Source of the DNA: Aneurinibacillus soli
Lineage (GTDB): Bacteria; Bacillota; Bacilli; Aneurinibacillales; Aneurinibacillaceae
Assembly (NCBI RefSeq): GCF_002355375.1
Contig: NZ_AP017312.1
Span: 67,501 to 127,500 of the forward strand
Reading direction: 5' to 3'
DNA length: 60,000 nucleotides
The notes beneath the pieces were generated by a model, which worked only from the letters and a program-made list of their open reading frames with translations, did no database searches and had not been told where the DNA came from. Each line of letters opens with the position of its first letter. Position 1 is the stretch's first letter. The translations under genes were made by a program, and so were the position numbers. Positions 24,130 to 34,171 of the stretch are shown in pieces.

Positions 24130-25408
24130 GAGTCAAACTCCCTTTCTGCACCACAATCTTCCCTGCTTTAATAACAGTATCTACAAGATTCACGCCGTAG
24201 TTATACTGCATGTACGAATAGTTCGGTGCGTCAAATACGACGAGATCAGCTACTTTTCCTTTTTCGAGGCTTCCTACCCGGTGCGCCTGTTTAATCGCAT
24301 GCGCCGCATTAATGGTAGCGGCAACGAGTACCTCAGCAGGTGTCATTCCCATCGTTAGACAGCCGAGATTCATGATGAACGGCATCGATTCACTCGGAGA
24401 AGAACCAGGATTCCGGTCTGTAGACAAGGCAACGGCTACGCCAGCGTCAATCATTTTCCGTCCATTGGCAGCCTCTGCCTTCAAAAAGAAGGCTGTACCT
24501 GGCAGCAAGACCGCAACCACTCCTTTTTCCGCCATCTGCCGGATTCCTTCATCAGATGCCCGCAGAAGGTGATCGGCCGACACAGCTCCCAGACGCGCAG
24601 CCAGTTCCGCCCCCTGATACGGTTCAATCTCATCCGCGTGAATTTTCGGAAGCAGGCCATGCTCCATTCCCGCGCGTAAAATTCTCTCGGACTGTTCCGG
24701 TGTAAACACACCGTGTTCACAAAATACATCATTAAACTGAGCAAGGCCGCTTTTTGCAACTTCCGGAATCATCTCATTTACGAGAATATCAACAAAACGA
24801 TCCGGGTCGTGTTTATACTCAGCAGGCACGGCATGTGCGCCCATAAAGGTAGAGACGATATCGATTGGATGCGTATCCTGAAGTCGCTTCGCTACATGAA
24901 GCTGCTTCATTTCATGTTCTAACGTTAAGCCGTATCCACTTTTTGCTTCCAATGTCGTTACACCGTATTGCAAAAAGCGATTGAGACGCTGGTACGCTTC
25001 CTCATATAAATCTTCTTCACTGGCAGCCTGCGTTGCGCGCGTTGTATTATGAATGCCGCCGCCTGCATTCATAATCTCCATATATGTCTTGCCAGCCAGG
25101 CGCATTTCAAATTCATTTTCCCGACTTCCGGCAAATACCAGATGAGTATGCGGATCAATTAGCCCTGGTGTCACTACTTTTCCTGATGCATCGATCACAT
25201 GAGCTTCTTGCATACGATCCCGATAAAAAGCAGTCACAACCTCATCCCGATCTACCATCTGGATGGAACCGTCTTCAATCCAGACGGCTCCATCTTCAAT
25301 AATGTGTAAAGTGCTCATGGCTGTTCCTGTTACCGGTTGTGCAGATGTTCCTTGAAGTGTAACAAGCTGGGCTGCATGACGAAGCAGAATCGGTTTTTGT
25401 TTCATCAT
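24104..25408 (-). CDS. hutI: Imidazolonepropionase
   Basis: A 434-residue amidohydrolase-fold enzyme that opens 4-imidazolone-5-propionate to N-formimidoyl-glutamate. Metal-binding motifs are visible: TPGLIDPHTHLVFAG (about residue 77), a His in GAHAVP, and ALSTDRNPGSSP with the conserved Asp near residue 328. GGAGGATT precedes tandem ATGs, with the first used here. It lies 8 nt after hutU and overlaps hutG, a tight three-gene unit. Confidence 0.95.
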   Translation of the reverse strand: MMKQKPILLRHAAQLVTLQGTSAQPVTGTAMSTLHIIEDGAVWIEDGSIQMVDRDEVVTAFYRDRMQEAHVIDASGKVVTPGLIDPHTHLVFAGSRENEFEMRLAGKTYMEIMNAGGGIHNTTRATQAASEEDLYEEAYQRLNRFLQYGVTTLEAKSGYGLTLEHEMKQLHVAKRLQDTHPIDIVSTFMGAHAVPAEYKHDPDRFVDILVNEMIPEVAKSGLAQFNDVFCEHGVFTPEQSERILRAGMEHGLLPKIHADEIEPYQGAELAARLGAVSADHLLRASDEGIRQMAEKGVVAVLLPGTAFFLKAEAANGRKMIDAGVAVALSTDRNPGSSPSESMPFIMNLGCLTMGMTPAEVLVAATINAAHAIKQAHRVGSLEKGKVADLVVFDAPNYSYMQYNYGVNLVDTVIKAGKIVVQKGSLTHEVSVSPA

Positions 25409-25416
25409 AATCCTCC

Positions 25417-27087
25417 TTAGCTTCGTAACATCGGAATATGAACGCCTTTATTTTTCGCTGTTTCAATTGCCAGTTCATAGCCTGCATCTGCGTGACGAAC
25501 AACTCCCATACCCGGGTCTGAAGTTAATACGCGTTCGAGGCGTTTTTCTGCCGCTTCTGTTCCGTCAGCTACAATAACCATTCCGGCATGCAGGGAGTAT
25601 CCCATACCTACACCACCACCGTGATGGACAGATACCCAGCTTGCGCCACCTACCGCATTAATCATAGCGTTAAGGATCGGCCAGTCAGCTACAGCATCAC
25701 TGCCATCACGCATTGCTTCTGTTTCCCGGTTTGGCGATGCCACGGAACCGGAATCAAGATGGTCACGTCCAATTACAATCGGTGCTTTTAATTCACCGTT
25801 GCGTACCATGTCATTGATGATTTTCGCAAAACGTGCGCGTTCTCCATACCCTAACCAGCAAATGCGGGAAGGAAGTCCCTGGAATGCGATGCGTTCCTGA
25901 GCCATTTTGATCCAGCGGCAAAGGTGCTCATTATAGGCGAATTCGCGTAAGATCACTTCATCTGTTTTGTAAATATCTTCTGGATCACCAGACAGAGCAA
26001 CCCAGCGGAATGGTCCTTTCCCTTCACAGAATTGGGGACGAATATACGCCGGTACGAATCCTGGGAATGCAAATGCATTTTCTACCCCTTCGTCCAATGC
26101 AACCTGACGAATGTTATTGCCATAGTCAAAGGCAACCGCACCTTTTGCCTGCATATCTAAAATGGCCTGAACATGTACAGCCATGCTCGCCTTAGAACGC
26201 TTTACATACTCTTCCGGATCAGCAGCACGAAGCTTCGCCCCTTCTTCCAGCGTCATGTTTGCAGGCAGGTATCCATTTAAAGGATCGTGCGCTGATGTCT
26301 GATCGGTAATAACATCCGGGATAAAGTTTCGCTGAAGCATTTCCGGCAAGATTTCAGCCGCATTTCCTAAGAGACCAATGGAAAGGGCACGCCCTTCTTG
26401 TTTCGCTTTTTCCGCAAGCTCAATCGCTTCATCCAGCGTTTCCACGAGTACATCGCAATAACGAGTTTCGATACGTTTTTCGATGCGTGTGCGATCCACA
26501 TCAATTCCGATCACAACCCCATCATTCATCGTAACCGCTAACGGTTGAGCGCCACCCATTCCGCCTAACCCTGCTGTAACTGTGATGGTTCCTTTCAGAC
26601 TGCCGCCAAAATGCTGTTTCGCACACTCTGCGAATGTTTCATACGTTCCTTGCACAATCCCTTGACTTCCGATATAAATCCAGCTGCCAGCCGTCATTTG
26701 TCCGTACATCATGAGACCCTTTTTATCAAGCTCATGGAAATGATCCCAATTTGCCCAGGCTGGAACTAAATTCGAATTTGCAAGCAGCACACGCGGAGCA
26801 TCTGGATGAGACTTGAACACCGCGACCGGTTTTCCAGACTGTACAAGCATCGTTTCGTCATCTTCCAGGTTTTTCAGTGTGTGAACAATCGCATCGAAGC
26901 TTTCCCAGTTACGAGCCGCTCTTCCAATTCCCCCATATACAACAAGGTCCTCAGGCCATTCTGCAACTTCCGGGTCGAGGTTGTTGAAAAGCATGCGCAG
27001 CGCTGCCTCCTGAACCCACCCTTTTGTATTTAACTCCGTTCCGTGTGGAGCTCGGTATACTCTTTTTTGTCCTGTTGTTTTCTTCAA
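25417..27087 (-). CDS. hutU: Urocanate hydratase
   Basis: A 556-residue cytoplasmic enzyme that hydrates urocanate to imidazolonepropionate using tightly bound NAD as electrophile. Family hallmarks include the N-terminal [18 protein letters not shown], the Rossmann glycine stretch [16 protein letters not shown] (about residue 172), [14 protein letters not shown] and [13 protein letters not shown] near residue 490. The start is TTG, with GGGAGTGA 6 nt upstream. It is the first gene of hutU-hutI-hutG and has its own upstream gap of 143 nt with a strong cre match. Confidence 0.96.
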   Translation of the reverse strand: MKKTTGQKRVYRAPHGTELNTKGWVQEAALRMLFNNLDPEVAEWPEDLVVYGGIGRAARNWESFDAIVHTLKNLEDDETMLVQSGKPVAVFKSHPDAPRVLLANSNLVPAWANWDHFHELDKKGLMMYGQMTAGSWIYIGSQGIVQGTYETFAECAKQHFGGSLKGTITVTAGLGGMGGAQPLAVTMNDGVVIGIDVDRTRIEKRIETRYCDVLVETLDEAIELAEKAKQEGRALSIGLLGNAAEILPEMLQRNFIPDVITDQTSAHDPLNGYLPANMTLEEGAKLRAADPEEYVKRSKASMAVHVQAILDMQAKGAVAFDYGNNIRQVALDEGVENAFAFPGFVPAYIRPQFCEGKGPFRWVALSGDPEDIYKTDEVILREFAYNEHLCRWIKMAQERIAFQGLPSRICWLGYGERARFAKIINDMVRNGELKAPIVIGRDHLDSGSVASPNRETEAMRDGSDAVADWPILNAMINAVGGASWVSVHHGGGVGMGYSLHAGMVIVADGTEAAEKRLERVLTSDPGMGVVRHADAGYELAIETAKNKGVHIPMLRS

Positions 27088-27187
27088 CTTTCGTCACTCC
27101 CTTGTTCTTTTCTTACTCTTATTTTATTAAGAACGACGAATAGAAAGTAGAAGAGTGTTTTTGTAAATCATGAATGATTCAGTATAT

Positions 27188-27201
27188 TGATATCGCTTTC
27201 T
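27188..27201. promoter_or_regulatory. cre-like (CcpA) site upstream of hutU
   Basis: On the reverse strand AGAAAGCGATATCA fits 13 of 14 positions of TGWAANCGNTNWCA. It lies about 100 nt before the hutU start. Catabolite repression of hut genes is established in Bacillus subtilis. Confidence 0.6.
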
Positions 27202-27230
27202 TTTTTTAATTCTGTATATAAACTGGATTT

Positions 27231-28730
27231 TTATTTGTTTTTCTGGATTATCTTTTTATTTCTCCAAAGGCGAGGAGAACAGCCGGTACACTCCTTAAAT
27301 AGGCGGCTAAAATAATTAGGATCATCGTATCCGACCGCAAAGGCAATTTCGCGTACGGTCAGAGAAGTGGATGACAGCAAATGCTTAGCCTGCTTAACGC
27401 GCACATCCATGAGATAGTGGCGGAACGTTTGCTCTCTTTGGGTCGACAGCACATGGCTGAAATAGCTCGGGCTGCGTTGAACATGGCCAGCTACTTCCTC
27501 CAGACTTAGAGTAGAACGATGAAAATGCTCATCAATGTAGCGGAGACCTCTCTCAATAAAGTCACCATGGGCATTCTCCTTCTGACTCTGCGCCTGTTGA
27601 ATAATATCAAAAATAAACAGCAGCACTTCTTGTACAATTCGAAATAGCACCGGCATATGCAAAATGGTTTGGAAAATCTCCTGATAGCGAATTTCCATTT
27701 GCGATATCTTCTGGAGCTGATACGTTTGCATAAAGCGCCGCAAATGAGCAAGAATGCTGGTCATCCGAATCCGTAGCAGTTCAGGTTCGGGAAAACCCTG
27801 CGGAAATTCAGTGAACTGCTCATACATCCAGCGTTTAATGGCTGCTCTGTCTCCTTCTTCAAGCATGGCCATCCATGCCCGCTGTTCAGCAGGGGTTAAA
27901 AAAGGATCGATTTCAAGGAAAGCAGGCGTATCTTGAATTTGCACGATTTGCTGATACCCCTTAAAAAAAATCATGTTTAAAGCCTGTAATGCTTTTTCGT
28001 AGCAACTATGAGCGGTTAAGGAGGAGTACCCGATAGACGAAAGAACAATAAACAATCTACTTTCCTGTCTCCTCGAAGCTTCTCTTTCCATACGTCGTGC
28101 TTCCTGATGCATCATTTCGCTTGTATAAGAAGGTAACAGGCAAACAATATGCTCACGTAATGGCAGGATATACGGCTGCTGTGCAAATGAATAATTCTCT
28201 AACCATTCCGTAAGCTCTTTTATCTCCTGTTTATCTTCCGGCTGCACGATCATCATGCTCATATCGTTACCCATCGTTACTTCCGTATCAAAAAATAGCG
28301 AAGCATACTGCCTTTGCAACGCTTCCTTCTCTATCTCCACGTCTGTTACCATTCGTTCTTTTTTTCGCTGCTTGCGAACTACTTTTGTAATGATGGGTCT
28401 GATTTGATCCGGCGATAATGGTTTGACCAAAAATCCCGCTGCTTGTAATTGAGTTGCTTGCCAGGCTCTTTCAAAAACGGCTTCTGCTGTTACGGCGATA
28501 ACAGCACCTGCATACTTTTCGATCGCCTGTATAAAAACATCCCAACCGGTAGAAGGAATCATTTCAAGCTCTACAAAAAGCACATCCGGCTTATACTCTT
28601 CTAGCTCTTTCATAAGCGATACCATATCTACAGCCTGGCGGATATCCGTAAATCTTATCGAATATGAATTCATCAGCCATTCAATTCCAGTCCGTTCCGT
28701 TGAATCTCTGTCAGCAATAAGCAAACGCAT
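27231..28730 (-). CDS. AraC-type response-regulator-like protein with degenerate receiver
   Basis: A 499-residue YesN-type regulator. The N-terminal receiver (about 1-115) keeps acidic residues D7 and D9 and the conserved Lys in GFLVKPLS, but the phospho-acceptor position is Glu54 (DVLFVELEM) instead of Asp. A long middle domain follows, then a C-terminal AraC double HTH (from about 395) with SLEEVAGHVQRSPSYFSHVL and REIAFAVGYDDPNYFSRLF. No histidine kinase gene is adjacent. It lies within the hut cluster, downstream of hutD, and is a likely local regulator. Glu could mimic the phosphorylated state, or the domain may sense something else. Confidence 0.85.
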   Translation of the reverse strand: MRLLIADRDSTERTGIEWLMNSYSIRFTDIRQAVDMVSLMKELEEYKPDVLFVELEMIPSTGWDVFIQAIEKYAGAVIAVTAEAVFERAWQATQLQAAGFLVKPLSPDQIRPIITKVVRKQRKKERMVTDVEIEKEALQRQYASLFFDTEVTMGNDMSMMIVQPEDKQEIKELTEWLENYSFAQQPYILPLREHIVCLLPSYTSEMMHQEARRMEREASRRQESRLFIVLSSIGYSSLTAHSCYEKALQALNMIFFKGYQQIVQIQDTPAFLEIDPFLTPAEQRAWMAMLEEGDRAAIKRWMYEQFTEFPQGFPEPELLRIRMTSILAHLRRFMQTYQLQKISQMEIRYQEIFQTILHMPVLFRIVQEVLLFIFDIIQQAQSQKENAHGDFIERGLRYIDEHFHRSTLSLEEVAGHVQRSPSYFSHVLSTQREQTFRHYLMDVRVKQAKHLLSSTSLTVREIAFAVGYDDPNYFSRLFKECTGCSPRLWRNKKIIQKNK

Positions 28731-28790
28731 AGAATCATCCTTTCCCCATCTATATCGGAGATTACCGTTTTGGAGGTCTCATTATATTCA

Positions 28791-29411
28791 TTAATAAAAA
28801 ATGCTTGCTCTTATGATACTAGCAGCTAATTCATCGTGATTACATACCTTTACTTTTATGGTTTTGCATAAATTTTCCGCGTTTACAATCATTACGTCAC
28901 CTTTCTCTAAAACCAAAACCTCATTTTCATCAATGATCGCTCGAACGCTTCCATTGACACAATAAAAAGCTTCAGATCTTTTTGCACCTTCCCTACTATA
29001 TGCAGGATCTAACACTTCATTATGGATCCCTTTTTTGATATGAATAGCGTGAAGTTCTCCACTGCACCCTTCTGCTAACATCAAATTAAAGTCCTTTACT
29101 CTACCCATACTTCGGGTTGTCCAGTCCCCGCTAAAGCGATCCTGTTCAAATGGCTTTAAAAGCACCTGATGCTTCCCCTCATGTTGAAGAAACATTTCCC
29201 CCTCCATGATCATAATGATTCTTTGGATGCTTGGAAGAGGCGTAAATACGGATTCTTCCACTTCAACATCTGCGGAACTAATCCGCCATTTGAAATCACG
29301 TTTCGTATAATCCGCATCTTCAGGATAAATTGCAAGTTGGGTTGTGATTCCACCTGACCAAAGGCTTGTTGTTTGTTCATTTTTTCTCATCATTTTTATT
29401 GAATAGGACAA
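28791..29411 (-). CDS. hutD: HutD/Ves family cupin-like protein
   Basis: A 206-residue protein of the HutD family: early SLWSGGITTQLAIYPE, then FKWRISSADVE and IIMIMEGEMFLQHEGKH, the cupin-like core, with FSGDW near residue 104. HutD occurs in hut clusters of proteobacteria, where it is thought to bind formimidoyl-glutamate or a similar intermediate and limit overflow. The start is TTG with GGGGGG 8 nt upstream. It lies 60 nt before the AraC-type regulator on the same strand and has its own upstream region after a terminator, so hutD-araC form a separate transcription unit within the cluster. Confidence 0.85.
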   Translation of the reverse strand: MSYSIKMMRKNEQTTSLWSGGITTQLAIYPEDADYTKRDFKWRISSADVEVEESVFTPLPSIQRIIMIMEGEMFLQHEGKHQVLLKPFEQDRFSGDWTTRSMGRVKDFNLMLAEGCSGELHAIHIKKGIHNEVLDPAYSREGAKRSEAFYCVNGSVRAIIDENEVLVLEKGDVMIVNAENLCKTIKVKVCNHDELAASIIRASIFY

Positions 29412-29452
29412 CTTATTATCCCCCCTTGATACTTTCTGCCATAAATATAGAC

Positions 29453-29493
29453 TTCCATTTGATTATATAGATTATTATTCGATTTCCATTTGA
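29453..29493. promoter_or_regulatory. Direct repeats upstream of hutD, candidate AraC-type operator
   Basis: TTCCATTTGA occurs at 29453-29462 and 29484-29493, 31 bp apart start to start (about three helical turns), 41 nt before the hutD start. Spacing and direct orientation suit AraC-family binding. Confidence 0.45.
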
Positions 29494-29620
29494 GCAGCAA
29501 TACGAGTTGCTATGGAAATACTGTAATTGGCTATTGTAGCTTCTACAGACTTATTTGTACTCCTATAAAATATTCTGTTCCCCTTTTCGTGACAAGTAAA
29601 AACATCCGTTCAACCATAAT

Positions 29621-29654
29621 AAAAGGGCTATGGATTTTCACCAATAGCCCTTTT
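29621..29654 (-). terminator. Terminator after the hut-cluster permease
   Basis: AAAAGGGCTAT and ATAGCCCTTTT arms around a 12-nt loop. It separates hutH-permease from hutD-araC. Confidence 0.85.
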
Positions 29655-29663
29655 GACCAACAT

Positions 29664-31094
29664 TTAATCAGCATTTCCAACAAATTGAGTCGTTTCGATT
29701 TCGTTCGTTGTCTGCTCGCCTTCTTGTTTCTTTTTTATACGTAAGAAGTAGTAGAGGTAGCAACCAGCCATAAATGGAACCCCACAGTATAGAGCCATTC
29801 GTTGCTCTGCATCAAATGCCATGCTAATAATCACAATTGAGCATAATACGGTGCAAAGAATAGGCACGAACGGATAAAGTGGAGTCCGATACTTTAACTC
29901 ATCCAGTTTACCTCCCTCTTCGAGAAAGCGCTTACGAAATAGGTATTGCGAAACACCCACTCCCAGCCACACGACAATACCCGCCAGACCCGCAATCGAA
30001 ACAAGCAAGACATAAAGAGTATCTTCCGCTACAAAGCTGGACAAAAGTGAAAGGCAGGCAACCGCGAGAGTCGTGATCAAAGCGTTAAGCGGTATTTGTT
30101 TTCTGCTTAGCTTTCCTAGGAAAGGACTTGCCATTCCATCACGCGCTAATCCCCATAACATACGTGAACCCGCATAAAGCCCCGAATTCCCTACCGAGAG
30201 TACCGCAGTAAGAATAACAAAGTTCATAAAATCAGCGGCATACGGAATCCCAACTCCATCGAAAACCATGACAAATGGACTTTCGATTACACCGGCCTTG
30301 CGCCAAGGAATTAAACCAACTAGTACAATCATCGAAATCACATAAAAGAACATCGTGCGCCATGCAGTGGCACGGATCGAACGTGGGATCGTTTTTTCCG
30401 GCTTTTCACTTTCACCTGCGGCTACACCGATCACTTCAGTCCCTTGGAACGAAAAAGTAACAGCAATCATTGAAAGAAATACAGCGCTAATTCCTTTTGG
30501 AAACAGCCCACCGTCATTTACAAAGTTGGAAAACATAGGAGCGGGCTGTCCTTTTATAGAGATAAAGCCAAACAATACGGAACTGCCCACTACGATAAAG
30601 AGAATGATCGCAACAACTTTAATACTTGAAAACCAAAATTCTGTTTCAGCAAAACTTTTTGCCGAGAATGCATTCATCAAAAATAACGAGACAGCAAACA
30701 CGATACACCACACCCATACCGGTGTCATCGGAAACCAGCGCTTCATTAACATTCCGGCAGCAGTAAATTCCACGCCCACTGTAACCGCCCAATTAAGCCA
30801 ATACATCCACCCGATCGTAAATCCAGTGGCAGGTCCTATATATTTACTCGCATATGTTTGGAAGGAGCCTGCTACTGGCATAGCAACAGCCAGTTCACCC
30901 AGGCAGAGCATGACAAGGTACATGAGGAGGCCTCCCGCGGCATACGCGAGAACGGCTCCTCCTGGACCTGCTTGATTAATCGTATATCCAGCACCAAGGA
31001 ATAAACCTGTACCGATTACTCCGCCAATCGAAATCATAAATAAATGTCTGCTTTTCATGGTACGCTGTAATTCGTGCTGATTCCCGTTACCCAT
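29664..31094 (-). CDS. Amino-acid permease of the hut cluster, probable histidine permease
   Basis: A 476-residue APC-superfamily transporter with about twelve helices. It shows the AAT-family start [20 protein letters not shown] and [19 protein letters not shown] near residue 220. It is 68 nt behind hutH on the same strand and ends at a terminator, so it belongs to the hutH transcript. Position makes histidine the likely substrate, although family members also carry arginine, lysine or aromatic amino acids. It is a paralogue of the permease at 14.5 kb. AAAGGAG stands somewhat far (about 12 nt) from the ATG. Confidence 0.88.
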   Translation of the reverse strand: MGNGNQHELQRTMKSRHLFMISIGGVIGTGLFLGAGYTINQAGPGGAVLAYAAGGLLMYLVMLCLGELAVAMPVAGSFQTYASKYIGPATGFTIGWMYWLNWAVTVGVEFTAAGMLMKRWFPMTPVWVWCIVFAVSLFLMNAFSAKSFAETEFWFSSIKVVAIILFIVVGSSVLFGFISIKGQPAPMFSNFVNDGGLFPKGISAVFLSMIAVTFSFQGTEVIGVAAGESEKPEKTIPRSIRATAWRTMFFYVISMIVLVGLIPWRKAGVIESPFVMVFDGVGIPYAADFMNFVILTAVLSVGNSGLYAGSRMLWGLARDGMASPFLGKLSRKQIPLNALITTLAVACLSLLSSFVAEDTLYVLLVSIAGLAGIVVWLGVGVSQYLFRKRFLEEGGKLDELKYRTPLYPFVPILCTVLCSIVIISMAFDAEQRMALYCGVPFMAGCYLYYFLRIKKKQEGEQTTNEIETTQFVGNAD

Positions 31095-31162
31095 ATAAAT
31101 ATCATCTCCTTTACCTAATTTTTCTGTATCTATTCCAAAGTGTGCTACTCATTCCGTACGAT

Positions 31163-32686
31163 TTATACAGTGAGTTCCTTAGGAGTTTGTTTGATTACCT
31201 GGTTAACGTCTGTTGCTTTTAAAAATTGGTCAACAGCGTTGATATCCTTAGAAAAAATACGATCTTTTGTCATTGCCGGAGTAACGGTCCGCGCCATTGT
31301 ATGGAATTGCTTAGTTATCGATGCTGTCTTCTCTACACCGCGATACTCAACCGCCTGGAGCGCGCATATTAATTCGATCGCCAGCACCTTACGGCAATTG
31401 AGAATCACTTGATACGCATGACGCGCACCGATCGTTCCCATGCTTACATGATCTTCCTGGTTGGCGGATGACGGAATCGAATCTACGCTGGCCGGATGGG
31501 CGAGTGTTTTGTTTTCAGAAACAAGTGCTGCTGCGCAATACTGCAAAATCATCGCCCCTGACTGTACACCTGGCTGTGGGCTCAAAAACGGTGGCAGATC
31601 ATTCAACTGCGGATTCACAAGTCGCTCGATACGTCGCTCTGAAATATTCGCAAACTCAGCCATGGCAATCGCTAAAAAGTCCATCGCAAAGGCAATCGGC
31701 TGGCCGTGGAAGTTTCCGCCTGAAATCACCTTTTCACCGTCATCAAAAATGAGCGGATTATCTGTAGCAGCGTTGATCTCAATTTCCAGCTTTTCTTTCA
31801 CGTAATTAAGTGCTTGCCAGGATGCCCCATGTACTTGTGGAATGCAGCGAAGCGAATATGCGTCCTGCACACGAAGTTCCCCTTGTCGGGTAATCAGCTT
31901 ACTATCAGCTACGTAGCTGCGAATGCGCTCTGCTACCGCGATTTGCTCCGGATAGCCGCGTACGATTTGTACTTCTTCTGCAAACGCATCGATGATGCCG
32001 CGCAATCCTTCCAGCGTCAGCGAAGCGATTAACTCTGATTGATACGCAAGCTGCTCCGCTTCTAAATATGCCACAACGCCCATCGCTGTCATAGCCTGCG
32101 TTCCGTTAATAAGAGCCAGCCCTTCCTTCGCTGTTAGCACAAGAGGCGTAATTCCTTCTTTCTGTAGTGCAGTGAGTGACGGAACGATTTCTCCTTTATA
32201 AAACACTTCCCCTTCTCCAATAAGAGCGAGAGTCAAATGAGAAAGAGGCGCTAAATCACCACTCGCACCAAGCGATCCTTGCTGAGGCACGACAGGGTGG
32301 ATCTGCTTATTTAACAGGGCAAGCAAGCAGTCAATTACCTGACGACGTACACCGGAGTGTCCTTTAAGCAGAGCATTCGCTCGCAACAGAAGCATTGCCC
32401 GCGATACGATTTCCGGAAATGGTTCGCCAACGCCGCAAGCGTGACTCCGAATCAAATTGAGCTGCAAACTCTCTACATCTTTTTGATCAATCACAACATC
32501 ACTTAGTTTGCCAAATCCTGTGTTAATTCCATATGCTACGCGATTTTCTGCCACAATTTTTTCAACGGCTCGCCGACTAGCATCTACACGTGCTAAACTT
32601 TCTGCTGAAGCTACCACCTTTTCATTATCGTACAAAACGGCTTTCACATCCGCCAATGTGAGTGAATGTCCTTTTACTGTAATCAT
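31163..32686 (-). CDS. hutH: Histidine ammonia-lyase
   Basis: A 507-residue enzyme converting L-histidine to urocanate and ammonia. The MIO-forming triad Ala141-Ser142-Gly143 is intact in [15 protein letters not shown], with YGINTGFG (52-59), [15 protein letters not shown] and [11 protein letters not shown] also present. The ATG at 32686 is chosen because AAGGAGG lies before it and the length then equals the family norm; the longer in-frame reading starts within the terminator tail. It follows a HutP-type antitermination region and leads a two-gene transcript with the permease. It is the canonical counterpart of the MIO-less homologue at 19.9 kb. Confidence 0.96.
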   Translation of the reverse strand: MITVKGHSLTLADVKAVLYDNEKVVASAESLARVDASRRAVEKIVAENRVAYGINTGFGKLSDVVIDQKDVESLQLNLIRSHACGVGEPFPEIVSRAMLLLRANALLKGHSGVRRQVIDCLLALLNKQIHPVVPQQGSLGASGDLAPLSHLTLALIGEGEVFYKGEIVPSLTALQKEGITPLVLTAKEGLALINGTQAMTAMGVVAYLEAEQLAYQSELIASLTLEGLRGIIDAFAEEVQIVRGYPEQIAVAERIRSYVADSKLITRQGELRVQDAYSLRCIPQVHGASWQALNYVKEKLEIEINAATDNPLIFDDGEKVISGGNFHGQPIAFAMDFLAIAMAEFANISERRIERLVNPQLNDLPPFLSPQPGVQSGAMILQYCAAALVSENKTLAHPASVDSIPSSANQEDHVSMGTIGARHAYQVILNCRKVLAIELICALQAVEYRGVEKTASITKQFHTMARTVTPAMTKDRIFSKDINAVDQFLKATDVNQVIKQTPKELTV

Positions 32687-32710
32687 CTGTTCCAGCCTCC
32701 TTTTTTTATA

Positions 32711-32805
32711 CAAAAAGGGGACTGCATACACTTAAATAGAGCGAAAAAATCGCTTTCTTTAAGAAATATGCAGCCCCCTGATTTCTACTTACCAACTATG
32801 GGCTA
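32711..32805 (-). promoter_or_regulatory. hut leader: HutP-type antiterminator/terminator region
   Basis: On the reverse strand UAG triplets at 32803-32805, 32796-32798 and 32785-32787, then CAG at 32778-32780, are spaced by 4, 8 and 4 nt; HutP binds NAG triplets with 4-nt spacing. They abut an intrinsic terminator (32711-32781) with arms GGGGGCTGCATA and TATGCAGTCCCC followed by TTTTTG. HutP with histidine is expected to open this terminator and allow hutH expression. Confidence 0.75.
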
Positions 32806-32841
32806 TTCATATTCAATCGTCATACTGTCTAACACAACACA

Positions 32842-32856
32842 CAATGAAGCGCTTAC
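32842..32856. promoter_or_regulatory. Weak cre-like site in hut leader
   Basis: ATGAAGCGCTTACAA holds the central AAGCGCTT core but matches only about 11 of 14 cre positions. It lies between the hutH promoter and the terminator. Confidence 0.3.
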
Positions 32857-32975
32857 AAGACATAGTACATACCACTACTTAGCCTTTTGCAAAACTATTA
32901 TTCTGGACTAACTCCTTATGCAAACGACCAACTTTCTACTGCGTACCATTATCCAACTTCATTATGACTATTTTT

Positions 32976-33004
32976 AATATACAGAAGAGTTATAAAACAG
33001 TCAA
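32976..33004 (-). promoter_or_regulatory. Sigma-A promoter between hutP and hutH
   Basis: TTGACT (32999-33004), 17-nt spacer, TATATT (32976-32981) on the reverse strand, starting just after the hutP stop. This would transcribe the antiterminator region and hutH without hutP. Confidence 0.75.
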
Positions 33005-33016
33005 GTGGTTATTTAT

Positions 33017-33472
33017 CTAAATATGATTAATGCCAAGCCCTAATGTTTCGTGTTCCAATCCTCTAACAGGAGCTCCTATTGTTCCATAGAGCGCAACTGC
33101 AACCCACTCGTCCTCCCGCTCTTGATCATACGGCCTTCCTCTCACAATCGCAAAGTTTAATCCAACAGTACGAAGCACGGTTCCAAGTTGAACCTGTCCC
33201 CTGGTTACCCCTTGCATGGCTTCAAGAATGGCATGGTACAGCGAATGTGTCTCACGGTAGAACGAACCATCAATGATTGTTTTTTTCGCAGCTGTTTCCA
33301 CTGCAGCAACGACCTTATGGGCATCCATCGAGCCTACTTTTCCCTTACAGAACTGGTAACCTGCATGTTTCAACTGTGCTAATAGAAAGCTTTCTGCTTC
33401 ATGATCGCCTTCTTCCAGAAGAGCCAGCTGCATTGCCATCTTCCCTATTCGACGTTCAATGTATAAGGACAT
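33017..33472 (-). CDS. hutP: Hut operon positive regulatory protein (antiterminator)
   Basis: A 151-residue RNA-binding antiterminator. In Bacillus subtilis HutP forms a hexamer that, with L-histidine and Mg2+, binds NAG triplets in the leader and disrupts the terminator before hutH. The length equals the family norm and the C-terminal [20 protein letters not shown] segment, which holds histidine- and metal-binding residues, is clear; [13 protein letters not shown] precedes it. GGGAGTG lies before the ATG. It stands upstream of hutH on the same strand, and a separate promoter lies right behind it. Confidence 0.95.
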   Translation of the reverse strand: MSLYIERRIGKMAMQLALLEEGDHEAESFLLAQLKHAGYQFCKGKVGSMDAHKVVAAVETAAKKTIIDGSFYRETHSLYHAILEAMQGVTRGQVQLGTVLRTVGLNFAIVRGRPYDQEREDEWVAVALYGTIGAPVRGLEHETLGLGINHI

Positions 33473-33616
33473 ATCTGCACACTCCCGCGTTTTGGATTTG
33501 CTTACTTCTTACTCTATTGCCTCAGCCTTTTTTGGTACATATTATAATGTATCTCATCACTTCATTCCATCCAGCATTTATTTCCTATATTCCTTTATTT
33601 TTATCGTAAAACAAGT

Positions 33617-33652
33617 ACAAAAAGCCTCCGATTCGTTTCCGAATAGGAGGCA
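33617..33652 (-). terminator. Terminator after dinB-like gene
   Basis: GCCTCC...ATTCG and CGAAT...GGAGGC arms, followed on the reverse strand by TTTTTG. Confidence 0.88.
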
Positions 33653-33688
33653 GTGAGCGCTACAGTAACAAGCAATCATACACCTTTT

Positions 33689-34171
33689 TCATCTTTCAAC
33701 TTGTTCGATTTTCAGGCCAAAAATCTGAGGCGGTTCGATTCCGTTCATCTGAAGGTATGTGGACAGTTGACCTCGATGATGAATCTCATGTTCTGTCAGT
33801 GCCATCATGATTCTCCAGGAGCTTACTTCATGTCCATGTAAAGTTGGAACCTTTTTTTCCAGGAGATCATTTCCTAAGGTCAATAAGCCATCCATTAATC
33901 TTGTATGACAGGCTTCCATGTACGGAATGATTTCCTCGATATTGTCTCCTTTGCTGCTTTCATGACCGGGGTAGCTCCATTTTCCATGCTCGAATACACT
34001 CAAAAACATAAGCTCAGAGGAAGCTAGGTGGCGCAGTATATCTCCCGTTGAAAATTTATCCTCCGCTGGTTTCCATTCCAGGATTGAATTCGGTACAACC
34101 TTTACATACTTCATGGTACGCTTGCGTAATCCGTCTAGAAACTGTGCAAATTCCTCTACATTATGGATCAT
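33689..34171 (-). CDS. DinB family protein
   Basis: A 160-residue four-helix-bundle protein of the DinB/YfiT superfamily, whose members are metal-dependent, often thiol-transferase-like enzymes. The usual three histidines are present: one in ILRHLASSEL (about residue 47), two in LTEHEIHHRGQLSTYL near the C-terminus. The ATG at 34171 is chosen over a far upstream in-frame ATG at 34213 because GGGAGGG precedes it. The exact substrate is unknown. The last codons of a second copy of this gene type survive as a relic at 47.16 kb. Confidence 0.82.
   Translation of the reverse strand: MIHNVEEFAQFLDGLRKRTMKYVKVVPNSILEWKPAEDKFSTGDILRHLASSELMFLSVFEHGKWSYPGHESSKGDNIEEIIPYMEACHTRLMDGLLTLGNDLLEKKVPTLHGHEVSSWRIMMALTEHEIHHRGQLSTYLQMNGIEPPQIFGLKIEQVER

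Noticed and set aside
29919-29932. cre-like AGAAAGCGCTTACG
   Set aside because: Lies deep within the permease coding region, far from any start; probably codon chance.
30355-30975. 206-codon open frame on the forward strand
   Set aside because: Antisense to the hut-cluster permease, with composition mirroring membrane codons; no start signal.
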